Positions 53,105 to 61,888 of a DNA stretch of 64,000 bases are shown piece after piece (the first letter of the stretch is position 1; every line of letters begins with the position of its first letter). The notes beneath the pieces were generated by a model, which was not told where the DNA came from, searched no databases, and worked only from the letters and a program-made list of their open reading frames with translations. The translations under genes and the position numbers were made by a program. The stretch is from Nocardiopsis terrae (lineage in GTDB: Bacteria; Actinomycetota; Actinomycetes; Streptosporangiales; Streptosporangiaceae): positions 201,415 to 265,414 of the forward strand of contig NZ_BMXJ01000005.1 of the NCBI RefSeq assembly GCF_014651695.1, in the 5' to 3' direction.

Positions 53105-54265
53105 GTGACCGCTTCCATCGCCCTGCCCCGCATCCTGCGTGTGGGCGCGGGGGCCTCGGCCGAACTGGCCGGGGTCCTGGACTCCCTCAAACTGTCCCGC
53201 CCGTTGCTGGTGAGCGACCCGTTCGTCGTCGAGCGCCCCTTCTTCCAGGCACTCCTGGCCGACCTGAAGGAGGCCGGCCTCTCCCCCGGAGTGTTCGCCG
53301 AGACCGTGCCCGACCCCACCAGCACGGTGGTGGAGGAGGGGGTCCGGGCCCTCCGGGAGGGCGGCTTCGACTCCGTGGTCGGGGTGGGCGGCGGCAGCCC
53401 CATCGACACGGCCAAGGCCGTCGCCCTGCTGAGCACGCACGGCGGGCGGATGCGCGACTACCGGACACCGGTGGTCACCGACGCGCTCGCCCTGCCGGTG
53501 GTGGCGGTGCCGACCACCGCGGGAAGCGGGTCGGAGTGCACCCGCTACAGCGTCATCACCGACGCGGAGACCGGCGAGAGGATGCTCTGCGCCGGACTGG
53601 CCATGCTGCCCCGGGCCGCACTGGTGGACTTCGAACTCACCCTGGACGTGCCGCCGCGGTTGACGGCCGACACGGGGTTGGACGCCCTGACCCGCGCGAT
53701 CGAGGCGTACGTGAGCGCGCGGGCCAACCCGGTGTCCGACGGTCTGGCCCGGGAGGCGATGCGCACGGTCTTCACCCACCTGCGGGCCGCGTACGCCGAA
53801 CCGGGCGATCGGCCGGCACGCGAGGCCCTCATGGTGGGCGCCGCCCAGGCCGGGATGGCGTTCTCCAACTCCGGTGCCGCCCTGGTGCACGGGATGAGCC
53901 GCCCGGTCGGCACGCACTTCGGGGTGGCGCACGGGCTGTCCAACGCCATGCTCCTGCCGACGCTCACGGAGTTCTCCGTGCCCTCGGCCCCCGACCGTTA
54001 CGCCGAATGCGCCCGCGCGATGGGCCTGGCCGGTCCGAACAGCACCGACGGGGAGGCCACCGGTGCGCTGGTGTGGGAGCTGCGCCTGCTCAACCAGGAC
54101 CTGGAGGTGCCGACCCCGCGCGGGCACGGGATCAGCGCCGAGCGCTGGTGGGGGCTGGCACCGCTGATGGCGGAGCAGGCCCTGGCCTCCGAGGAGGCCG
54201 CCGACGGTCCGCGGATGCCCACGGTGGAGGAGGCCGTGGAGCTCTACCACGCCGTGTACGGCTGA
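53105..54265 (+). CDS. Iron-containing (type III) alcohol dehydrogenase
   Basis: The 386-residue NAD(P)-dependent enzyme has GVGGGSPIDTAKAVALL (dinucleotide loop), VPTTAGSGSECTRYSVI, and metal ligands in the group III pattern: Asp in GLDALTRAIEAY and His residues in ALVHGMSRPVGTHFGVAHGLSNAMLLP. Substrates range from butanol and propanediol to lactaldehyde or maleylacetate; none is indicated here. GTG 53105 is used: GGAGGT lies 8 bases upstream, while the longer open frame from 52958 is low complexity. It converges on the ssuC gene across a terminator. Confidence 0.93.
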   Translation: MTASIALPRILRVGAGASAELAGVLDSLKLSRPLLVSDPFVVERPFFQALLADLKEAGLSPGVFAETVPDPTSTVVEEGVRALREGGFDSVVGVGGGSPIDTAKAVALLSTHGGRMRDYRTPVVTDALALPVVAVPTTAGSGSECTRYSVITDAETGERMLCAGLAMLPRAALVDFELTLDVPPRLTADTGLDALTRAIEAYVSARANPVSDGLAREAMRTVFTHLRAAYAEPGDRPAREALMVGAAQAGMAFSNSGAALVHGMSRPVGTHFGVAHGLSNAMLLPTLTEFSVPSAPDRYAECARAMGLAGPNSTDGEATGALVWELRLLNQDLEVPTPRGHGISAERWWGLAPLMAEQALASEEAADGPRMPTVEEAVELYHAVYG

Positions 54266-54302
54266 GCCCCGCCCGCGCCCGGAGGGGGTGCTCCCCCGCC
54301 CG

Positions 54303-54330
54303 GTCCTGACCGCAGGGCCCCGGTCAGGAC
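54303..54330. terminator. Terminator hairpin between adh and ssuC
   Basis: GTCCTGACCG (54303-54312) pairs with CGGTCAGGAC (54321-54330). The right arm overlaps the stop codon of the minus-strand permease (54324-54326). A second GGGGG-N4-CCCCC hairpin lies just before it. Confidence 0.65.
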
Positions 54331-55191
54331 GGGGCGATCCCCCACCGGCGGCGCAGGGAGCGGTCCGCCCAGTTGAAGAACACGTCGATCATGATGCCGA
54401 TGACCAGCACGATGATGATGTAGCTGAGCAGCCGGTCGGCGTCGTTGAGCTGGCGGGCCTGGCTCAGCGCCCACCCGATCGAGTTCTCCTGGTTGATGAT
54501 GACCAGCAGCTCTCCGGCCATCAGGGAACGCCAGGCGAAGGCCCAGCCCTGTTTGAGCCCGGTGACGAACATCGGCAGCGCCGCCGGGACGATCAGCAGC
54601 GAGTACCGCTGGACTCCGCGCAGGCCCATGACCTGGCCCGCCCGCAGCAGTGACGGCGACACGTAGTCGATGCCCGAGGTCAGGCCGCCCGCGATGGAGG
54701 GCGCTGCGCCCAGGATGATCACGAACATGATCGCCGACTCGCTGATGCCGTACAGCAGCATCGCGAACGGGAACCACACGATCGACGGCATGGTCTGGAG
54801 CCCGGTGACCAACGATCCGATCGCGGATCTCAGCGGCCTGAACTGCGACACCGCGAGGCCGACCACCACCCCCACGGCCAGGGCCAGGGCGAAGCCGACG
54901 AAGGCCCGGCGCATGGTGACCTGGACCGCCGACCAGAACGCGGGGTCGGTGACCTCGTTCAGCAGGGCGGGCAGCACCCGGTCCGGCCCCGGGAAGACGT
55001 ACTCCGTGCGCCATCCGGACCACACGAGTGCCTGCCAGGCGGCCAGGACGATGACCACGGCGACCGCCTTGGGCCAGGTCGCGGCCCAGATCCTGCCGGC
55101 GATCCCGGCGGCGCCGCGGTCGCCGACGCTCTTCCCGGGCTGGAGCTCAAGCGCGTCGAGCCCCTGGACCTGGCGGTTTCGGGCGTCGGTC

Positions 55192-55199
<8 letters not shown>
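54324..55199 (-). CDS. ssuC: Sulfonate-type ABC transporter permease (SsuC/TauC family)
   Basis: The 291-residue membrane protein has six spans and the EAA loop with the ABC-import motif in SLMAGELLVIINQENSIGWALSQARQ. Preceding blocks are TMPSIVWFPFAMLLYGISESAIMFVII and SLLRAGQVMGLRGVQRYSLLIVPAALPMFVTGLKQGWAFAWRSL. It imports organosulfonates, taurine or nitrate-like substrates with the partner ATPase and lipoprotein. ATG 55199 overlaps the ATPase stop by 8 bases (translational coupling) and has GAGGAGGT upstream. Sulfonates are the best guess from SBP type and neighbourhood; no desulfonating monooxygenase is nearby. Confidence 0.9.
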
Positions 55200-55962
<763 letters not shown>

Positions 55963-55969
55963 GGGGCCC

Positions 55970-57016
55970 TTACCCTTCCAACCCGGCGACCAGCTCGTGC
56001 CCGGCCTCGGCCAGGACGTCGTTGAGCGGGTCGAGGGCGTAGATTCCGTTGAGGTCGACGGGGTCCAGCAGACCGACGGCCTCGGCTTGTCCGGCCTGGG
56101 CGAGCAGCGACGGTGCCACGGGGTCGACGGTGAACGTGACGTTGTCGAAGGCGGCGGCGGTGAGCTCGGGGTCGAGTTCGCCGCCGGTGAGGTCCTCCAG
56201 GTGGGTGCGGGACACTTCTGCGGCCTCGTCGGGGTTGGCACCGATCCAGTCGACGGTCTCGATGTGGCCGCGCAGCAGGTCGTCGACGACCTCCGGGTGG
56301 TGTTCCAGGAAGTCGGCGTTGACGATGAGGAGCGTGGTGACGTACTGGCCGTCGGTCTGCGCCCACAGGTCCGGCTCGTCGACGAGCAGGCGGGCGTCGT
56401 CCTCGGCCAGGACACGGCTCAGGTGGGGCTCGGGGAGCCACGCGCCGTCGATCTCGCCGGCCGCGAAGGCGTTGACGGTGTCGGGGTTGTCCTGGGGGAG
56501 GATCGAGAGGTCCCCTCCCCCGGCCGTGTCGACCTCCCAGCCCTGTTCCCGGGCGAACCAGCGCAGCGCCACGTCCTGGGTGCCGCCCAGCATCGGGGTG
56601 GCGAGGGTGGTGCCGGGCAGTTCGTCGACGGCCTCGATGTGGTCCCGGACCACGAGCCCGGTCCCCTGGGTGGCGGCTCCGGCGATGATGTGCAGGGCCT
56701 CGCCCTCGGACTGCGTCCAGCCGTTGACGGCGGGGTTGGGGCCGACGAAGGCCGCGTCGATCTCACCGGAGAACAGGGCGTTGATGGTGTCCGGGCCCGC
56801 GTTGAACGTCTGGGCGGCCAGCTCCACGCTGCCCAGGGCCCCGTCGAGGATCCCGTTCTCCACGCCGACCAGGGCGGGCGCGTGGGTGATGTTCGGGGAG
56901 TACCCGAGGGTGAGGACGGAGCCGGCGGCCTCCCCCTCGCCCGCGCACCCGGCCGCGGCCAGGCCCAGGGCCAGGGCAGCCGCGGCGGCTCTCAGCGGGA
57001 GCGGGCGAACACGCAT
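55970..57016 (-). CDS. ssuA: Sulfonate-type substrate-binding lipoprotein (SsuA family)
   Basis: The 348-residue lipoprotein has a signal ending LAAAGC (lipid-attached Cys24) and an NMT1/SsuA-like two-lobe fold: LTLGYSPNITHAPALVGVENGILDGAL, FNAGPDTINALFSGEIDAAFVGPNPAVNGW, ILPQDNPDTVNAFAAGEIDGAWLPEP. It binds the imported ligand outside the membrane; aliphatic sulfonate is the family guess, but thiamine precursors or nitrate are alternatives. AAAGGA precedes the ATG. A 15-bp palindrome 45 bases upstream probably controls the operon. Confidence 0.9.
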   Translation of the reverse strand: MRVRPLPLRAAAAALALGLAAAGCAGEGEAAGSVLTLGYSPNITHAPALVGVENGILDGALGSVELAAQTFNAGPDTINALFSGEIDAAFVGPNPAVNGWTQSEGEALHIIAGAATQGTGLVVRDHIEAVDELPGTTLATPMLGGTQDVALRWFAREQGWEVDTAGGGDLSILPQDNPDTVNAFAAGEIDGAWLPEPHLSRVLAEDDARLLVDEPDLWAQTDGQYVTTLLIVNADFLEHHPEVVDDLLRGHIETVDWIGANPDEAAEVSRTHLEDLTGGELDPELTAAAFDNVTFTVDPVAPSLLAQAGQAEAVGLLDPVDLNGIYALDPLNDVLAEAGHELVAGLEG

Positions 57017-57061
57017 CTCGGGGGTCCTTTTCGGGGTGTCGACGGAGGTACGGGAGAAACT

Positions 57062-57076
57062 CTACTTAATAAGTAG
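57062..57076. promoter_or_regulatory. 15-bp palindrome upstream of ssuA, likely operator
   Basis: CTACTTA (57062-57068), central A, TAAGTAG (57070-57076) is a perfect odd palindrome in an AT-rich island of very GC-rich DNA, directly upstream of ssuA. A 320-bp stretch with no gene (57077-57393) lies beyond it, up to the metQ terminator. Rrf2-type or LysR-type sulfur regulators bind sites of this kind, but the factor is not encoded nearby. Confidence 0.6.
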
Positions 57077-57393
57077 GTTTTGTGGAAGCACCGCCCCGGC
57101 GATTCCGACCGCGATGACCTGCCCGAACTCGCACCCGTCACCCGGGGTGAGTCCCAGCCAGCGGGAAGCCGCAGCTCAGGGCGCCACCTTCCGGAACCCC
57201 CGGGAGGAGATGCCGTCACCCTGCGCAGTGCCCGGCTCCCGCTCCCGGACCGGGACCGCACCCCGGGTGCGAGGGAGATCACAGGCTGCGGGGCCGGGCC
57301 CCTCGGCCCCGGACGGCACCGGGACGGGCGCGACCGGCGGGCACGGACAGCTGGCACGGGGGCGGACGCACGGGCGGCGGGCGAACACGCGAA

Positions 57394-57429
57394 AAGGGCG
57401 GCGGAGCCGGAGAGGGCTCCACCGCCCTT
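57394..57429 (-). terminator. Intrinsic terminator after metQ
   Basis: Read on the minus strand, AAGGGCGG-T-GGAGCC pairs with GGCTCC-G-CCGCCCTT (one mismatch, 6-base loop) and is followed by TTTTCGC. It lies about 55 bases after the metQ stop, so metQ is a separate unit from the ssu operon. Confidence 0.78.
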
Positions 57430-57484
57430 GACGGAGGTGGGGGCGCCGGGTCAGGCGCCGCGGGTGCGGGAGGGCAGCGGGAGG

Positions 57485-58345
57485 CTACTCCGTGATGACG
57501 CCGTCGGCGTCGACCGCCAGGACCACACCGCGCCAGGTCTCCTGGACGTACTCCAGGACCCGCTCGTCGTGGAGCAGCTCGGCCAGCAGCTGGACGCGCT
57601 CGTCGTCGGCGTTCTCGTTCAGGGCGACCAGGCCGTTGGCGTAGTTCTGGACGTAGTCCTCGCCCTCGGGCTCCCAGGCCAGGACGTTGGACTCCTCGGG
57701 CAGGTCGGCCTCGATGGCGTAGTTGCCGTTGACGACCGCCGCGTCGACGTCGGCGATCGAACGCGGGAGCTGGGCCGCTTCCAGCGGGGTGACCACCAGG
57801 TCGTTCGGGTTGTCGGTGATGTCGTTCTCGGTGGCGTTCTCGCCCGCCTCGGGGTCGACGGTGATCAGCCCCTCGGCCTCCAGGATGGACAGAGCCCGGT
57901 TGAGGTTGGCGGGATCGTTCGGCACCGCGATCTCGGCCCCTTCGGGCAGGTCGCCGGTGCTCTCGACGCTCTCGGAGTACAGCCCCAGCCGCTCGATGTG
58001 GACGTCGGTGACGTAGGTTAGTTCAGCGTCGGGGCCGTTCTCCAGCCACTCGTTCATGAACGCACGGTGCTGGAAGTAGTTGGCGTCCAGCTCCCCCTCG
58101 ACCAGCGCCGCGTTGGGCGTGTTGTAGTCGGAGATCTCCTCGATCTCCAGCTCCAGGCCGGCCTCCTCGGCGAGGTTCTCGTCGATGAAGGCGAGGATGT
58201 CGCCGTGCGGCACCGGGCTGACCCCGACCCGGAGCACGTCTCCCCCGCCCTCGGCGGATTCGGAGGCCTGCTCACTGGGGGCACCGCAGGCGGCGAGGGC
58301 CAGGGTGAGGGCGGCCGCGCCGATGACGGTCGAGGTCGTGCGCAT
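57485..58345 (-). CDS. metQ: MetQ/NlpA-family methionine-binding lipoprotein
   Basis: The 286-residue lipoprotein has a signal with LAAC at Cys20 and an NlpA-type domain: LRVGVSPVPHGDILAFI, FQHRAFMNEWLENG, EGAEIAVPNDPANLNRALSILEAEGLI, AAVVNGNYAIEADL and a C-terminal QTWRGVVLAV. These proteins bring methionine to MetNI importers. AAGGAG is before the ATG. It stands alone: no metN or metI is within the window on either side, although it is flanked by sulfur genes. Either the partners are elsewhere or the protein serves another role. Its promoter region (58346-58557) has TAGTCT and TTCCTACCAAGAAGG on the minus strand. Confidence 0.88.
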   Translation of the reverse strand: MRTTSTVIGAAALTLALAACGAPSEQASESAEGGGDVLRVGVSPVPHGDILAFIDENLAEEAGLELEIEEISDYNTPNAALVEGELDANYFQHRAFMNEWLENGPDAELTYVTDVHIERLGLYSESVESTGDLPEGAEIAVPNDPANLNRALSILEAEGLITVDPEAGENATENDITDNPNDLVVTPLEAAQLPRSIADVDAAVVNGNYAIEADLPEESNVLAWEPEGEDYVQNYANGLVALNENADDERVQLLAELLHDERVLEYVQETWRGVVLAVDADGVITE

Positions 58346-58557
58346 GGTGCACTCCTTCGTGATCGTGGGATGGAGGATCGCGGGGGGAGGCCTGCGCCGG
58401 AGGAAGATCCGGCACGGGGGCTCGGGCGCCCTGGTGGGACGCGGGCGAGCTGACCAGAGACTACTCGACCTTCTTGGTAGGAAATGTCCCTTTTGCGGTC
58501 GCGTCATACGTGGCTTTTCCCACAACGCCGGACCCCGCCGACCGACCCGGCGACCAC

Positions 58558-58971
58558 TCAGCCCGCGGGGGCGACCAGGCTCCGGAGCCGCCCGGCGAAA
58601 CGGGCGAGCGCGGAGCGCAGGCGACCCGCCCGGGAGGTGCGGCGCAGGCCGGGGCGGACCGCCACCGGGGCCGGGTCCACGAGCGGCGCCACGACGGTGA
58701 GACCGCTCGGGGTGCGGCGCAGGGAGGGGCGCCCGACGGGAGCCTCCAGGGCCACGCGGCACAGAACCGAGCGGTCCGCACCGCGCACGAACACGAGGGC
58801 GTCCGCCTCCCTGAGGACCAGGACCTCGCGGGGGTCGACCACGGGCCCGAGCTCGACGCCGACCACCAGGTCGCCGCCGCGGCGGCCGCTGTCGATCCGC
58901 ACCACGGGCTCGGCGGCGAGCTGTGCCCACAGGGCCTCCTCGGCCCGGTCGAAGACATCCGTCACGCGCAT
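58558..58971 (-). CDS. Small Hsp20-like protein under a HAIR operator
   Basis: The 137-residue protein has an N-terminal helix (DVFDRAEEALWAQL) and a beta-rich region that fits a small-heat-shock (p23/Hsp20) fold by pattern: RGGDLVVGVELGPVVDPREVLVLREADALVFVRGADRSVLCRVALEAPV, then LRRTPSGLTVVAPL, then a basic C-terminal tail. The IxI/V anchor is not clear and similarity is too weak to name it by sequence alone. The HspR operator 17 bp upstream makes a chaperone assignment likely. GGGAG precedes ATG 58971. Without the operator I would call it hypothetical. Confidence 0.6.
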   Translation of the reverse strand: MRVTDVFDRAEEALWAQLAAEPVVRIDSGRRGGDLVVGVELGPVVDPREVLVLREADALVFVRGADRSVLCRVALEAPVGRPSLRRTPSGLTVVAPLVDPAPVAVRPGLRRTSRAGRLRSALARFAGRLRSLVAPAG

Positions 58972-58987
58972 CGAAGCACTCCCATCG

Positions 58988-59010
58988 ACTTGAGTTGTCT
59001 GGACTCAAGT
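58988..59010. promoter_or_regulatory. HAIR element (HspR operator)
   Basis: ACTTGAGT-N7-ACTCAAGT (arms 58988-58995 and 59003-59010) is a perfect match to the HAIR consensus CTTGAGT-N7-ACTCAAG bound by the heat-shock repressor HspR in actinobacteria. It lies 17 bp upstream of the minus-strand small gene at 58971. A -35-like TTGACG (minus strand, 59020-59025) lies just outside it, so HspR would block this promoter. The xylB gene on the other strand starts 132 bp away and may be less affected. Confidence 0.85.
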
Positions 59011-59141
59011 TTATTGATGCGTCAACGCGGGGGCAAGAGCGGCCCACTGCAGCACCCGGCACAGTGACGGGGGTCACGAGAATGCGAGAATGAGCGGCGC
59101 CGCCCCCACGGCTTCGGACCCTCACCCCACACGGAGCGAAC

Positions 59142-60533
59142 ATGGCATTGGTTGCCGGAATCGACAGTTCGACCCAGTCCTGCAAGATCGTGGTCTGTGA
59201 CAGCACCACCGGGAAGGTGCTGCGCGAAGGCCGCGCACCGCACCCCGACGGCACCGAAACCGACCCCGCCCACTGGTGGTCGGCGCTGACCACCGCCTCC
59301 TCCGGCCTGCTCGACGACGTCTCCGCCGTCTCCGTCGCGGGGCAGCAGCACGGCATGGTCGTGGTCGACGAGGACGGCGAGGTCGTCCGGCCGGCCCTGC
59401 TGTGGAACGACTCCCGCTCCGCCGGGGCCGCACACGACCTCGTCACCGAACTGGGCGGCCCCAAGGCGTGGACGGACGCCGTCGGCAACGTGCCCGTGGC
59501 CAGCTTCACCGTCAGCAAACTCCGCTGGTTCGCCGAGTACGAGCCCGAGCTCGCGGCCCGCGCGCACGGCGTCATGCTGCCCCACGACTGGCTCACCTGG
59601 CGGCTCAACGGCTCCCGCACCGAGCCCACCACCGACCGGGGCGACGCCTCCGGAACCGGCTACTGGTCGCCCGCCGACAACACCTACCGCCCCGACCTGC
59701 TCGTCCGCGCCTTCGGCCGCGAGCTCGACGTACCGCGCGTGGCCGCACCGGCCGAAACCGTGGGCCACACCCCCGAGGGCGCGGTGATCGCCCCCGGCAC
59801 CGGGGACAACATGGGTGCGGCGCTCGGCCTGGGCCTGCGCCCCGGGGACGTCGTCGTCTCCCTCGGCACCAGCGGCACCGTGTTCGCGGCGCACGACCGG
59901 GCCGTACACGACCCCAGCGGGGCGGTCTGCGGGTTCGCCGACGCCACCGGCGGCCATCTGCCCCTGGTGTGCACCCTCAACGCCGCCCGGGTGCTCGGAT
60001 CCGCCGCCGCGATGCTCGGCACGGACCTGGCAGGGCTCGACCACCTCGCCCTGGGAGCGCGCCCGGGAGCGGAGGGCGTCGTCCTGCTGCCCTACCTCGA
60101 CGGGGAACGCACCCCCGAACTCCCCGACGCCGCCGGCTCACTGCACGGGCTGCGCCGGGACAACATGGCCCCCGCCAACATCGCCCGCGCCGCCGTGGAG
60201 GGCATGCTGTGCGGTCTGGCCGACGGCCTGTCCGCGCTCGCCGACCAGGGCGTACCGACCGAACGCGTGCTGCTGGTGGGCGGGGGCGCCCGCTCCGCCG
60301 CCGTGCGCGCCATCGCCCCCCTGGTCCTGGCCGCGCCCGTGGTCGTCCCGCCCGCCGCCGAATACGTGGCCCTGGGCGCCGCCCGCCAGGCGGCCTGGGC
60401 CCTCGCCGGAACCACGGAGCCGCCCACCTGGACCCTGGGCGCACCCGAGGAGGAATCCGCCCACACCCCCGAGGTCGGCGCGCGGGTCCGTGAACGCTAC
60501 GCCGAGTACCGCCGCGCCACACACGGCGTCTGA
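59142..60533 (+). CDS. xylB: Xylulokinase
   Basis: The 463-residue FGGY kinase has [15 protein letters not shown] at the start, [75 protein letters not shown] and a C-terminal [14 protein letters not shown]. The catalytic Asp and ATP-binding Gly-rich sites are in place. It phosphorylates xylulose for the pentose-phosphate route. GGAGC precedes the ATG. xylA and a XylR are not in the window, so xylose use must draw on other loci; kinase activity on other ketoses cannot be excluded. Confidence 0.93.
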   Translation: MALVAGIDSSTQSCKIVVCDSTTGKVLREGRAPHPDGTETDPAHWWSALTTASSGLLDDVSAVSVAGQQHGMVVVDEDGEVVRPALLWNDSRSAGAAHDLVTELGGPKAWTDAVGNVPVASFTVSKLRWFAEYEPELAARAHGVMLPHDWLTWRLNGSRTEPTTDRGDASGTGYWSPADNTYRPDLLVRAFGRELDVPRVAAPAETVGHTPEGAVIAPGTGDNMGAALGLGLRPGDVVVSLGTSGTVFAAHDRAVHDPSGAVCGFADATGGHLPLVCTLNAARVLGSAAAMLGTDLAGLDHLALGARPGAEGVVLLPYLDGERTPELPDAAGSLHGLRRDNMAPANIARAAVEGMLCGLADGLSALADQGVPTERVLLVGGGARSAAVRAIAPLVLAAPVVVPPAAEYVALGAARQAAWALAGTTEPPTWTLGAPEEESAHTPEVGARVRERYAEYRRATHGV

Positions 60534-60658
60534 CCCGGGCCCGGCGCTGCCGGCCGGCACGGTCTCCGGCGCTGCCGGGGAAGCCGGAAGCCCGCCCGGC
60601 AGGCTCCCGGCGCGGCGTCCGCCCCGGAAGCGTTCGTGACCCCCGGGCCGGATTCCTC

Positions 60659-60686
60659 TAGCTTGGGAGCCGAATCAACGGCTCCC
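60659..60686 (+). promoter_or_regulatory. -10 element plus leader hairpin of the aldo/keto reductase gene
   Basis: TAGCTT (60659-60664) is followed at once by GGGAGCCG (60665-60672) pairing with CGGCTCCC (60679-60686) around AATCAA. The inverted repeat sits over the expected transcription start, so it may be an operator or a 5' RNA hairpin. The gene starts at 60714. Confidence 0.45.
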
Positions 60687-60713
60687 CCATCGGGAACACA
60701 CGGAACGGTGAGC

Positions 60714-61661
60714 ATGAACGACACCCACCTGCGCCGACTCGGCGGATCCGATCTGCGGGTATCCCCGTTGAACCTGGGCGGCAACGTCTTCGGGTGGACC
60801 GCGGACGAGGCCACCTCCTTCGCGGTCCTGGACGCCTACCGGGAGAGCGGCGGCAACTTCGTCGACACCGCGGACGCGTACTCGGCCTGGGCGCCGGGGC
60901 ACACCGGCGGCGAGTCCGAGCGGGTCATCGGCGCCTGGCTGGCCGCGCGCGGGCACGACGACATGGTGATCGCCACGAAGGTCAGCCAGCACCCGGACTT
61001 CCCGGGCCTGTCCGCCGGCAACATCAAGGCCGCCAACGAGGCCTCGCTCGGACGGCTCGGGGTGGAGGCCGTCGACCTGTACTACGCCCACTTCGACGAC
61101 CCCGAGACCCCGCTGGCCGAGAGCGCCGAGGCCTTCTCCGCCCTGGTCGACCAGGGCAGGGTCCGGTACGTGGGCCTGTCCAACCACAGCCCGGAGCGCA
61201 TCCGCGAGTGGCTGGCGCTGTGCGACGAGAACGGCTGGCACCGCCCCGTGTGCGTGCAGCCGCAGTACAACCTGGTCGAGCGCGGCATCGAGCGGGACCT
61301 GGTGCCGCTGGCCCTGGCGGAGGACCTGGCGCTGCTGCCCTACTTCGGGCTGGCCCGGGGCTTCCTCACCGGCAAGTACCGGCCGGGTCGCGCCGAGGAC
61401 GGGAGCCCCCGCGCCGCCAAGGCCCGCGCCTACCTGGACGACCCGCGGGGCGAGCGGGTGCTGGCCGCGCTGGACGCGATCGCGGCCGAGCGCTCCGCGG
61501 AGCTGTCCACGGTCGCGCTGGCCTGGCTGGTGGAGCGCCCCGGCGTGGCCTCGGTGCTCTCCAGTGCCCGGAACCTGGACCAGCTGCGGGGGCTGCTGGC
61601 TTTGAACGACCTCCGTCTGACGGCCGAGGAGACCGCCCGTCTGGACGAGGCCTCCGCCTGA
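60714..61661 (+). CDS. Aldo/keto reductase (YajO/PLD-like)
   Basis: The 315-residue AKR has [50 protein letters not shown] (catalytic Asp and Tyr), Lys in [23 protein letters not shown] (His), [12 protein letters not shown], and the C-terminal [14 protein letters not shown] cofactor segment. This matches general NADPH-dependent oxidoreductases of the AKR11/12 region. Start ATG 60714 follows GGAACGGTGAG. It is separated from xylB by 180 bp with its own candidate promoter. A relation to sugar reduction is possible given xylB upstream, but not shown. Confidence 0.9.
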   Translation: MNDTHLRRLGGSDLRVSPLNLGGNVFGWTADEATSFAVLDAYRESGGNFVDTADAYSAWAPGHTGGESERVIGAWLAARGHDDMVIATKVSQHPDFPGLSAGNIKAANEASLGRLGVEAVDLYYAHFDDPETPLAESAEAFSALVDQGRVRYVGLSNHSPERIREWLALCDENGWHRPVCVQPQYNLVERGIERDLVPLALAEDLALLPYFGLARGFLTGKYRPGRAEDGSPRAAKARAYLDDPRGERVLAALDAIAAERSAELSTVALAWLVERPGVASVLSSARNLDQLRGLLALNDLRLTAEETARLDEASA

Positions 61662-61674
61662 CCGGGCCCGCCGG

Positions 61675-61696
61675 AGGCGCCCCGGTCGGGGCGCCT
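61675..61696 (+). terminator. Terminator hairpin after the aldo/keto reductase
   Basis: AGGCGCCCC (61675-61683) pairs perfectly with GGGGCGCCT (61688-61696) around GGTC, 14 bp after the stop. Confidence 0.72.
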
Positions 61697-61888
61697 GCCG
61701 GAGCGGGGCCCGCGCGGGGCGCCGCGCGTGTGAGAGGGCGGCCGGGGAGGAAGGCCGAAGAGGGGAGCGGGTCCTCCCGCACCCGAGGTCGTTACCGACC
61801 GACATACCGGAATCAACGTAGGGTAATTGAACGACTACTCCAGCCTGTCATCGCACCGGCTTGTCAACACCACGGGGGACGACACGAC

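Noticed and set aside
50987-54265. Secondary-metabolite cluster around the P450
   Set aside because: Only a P450, Dps, PucR regulator and alcohol dehydrogenase are present; no PKS, NRPS, terpene or RiPP core gene is seen.
58346-58557. SAM riboswitch in the metQ leader
   Set aside because: No SAM-box or SAM-II/IV core could be traced on the minus strand; only short motifs and a possible promoter are visible.
58988-59010. Xylose repressor operator for xylB
   Set aside because: The sequence fits the HAIR consensus exactly, is much nearer the minus-strand gene, and resembles no XylR site that I know.
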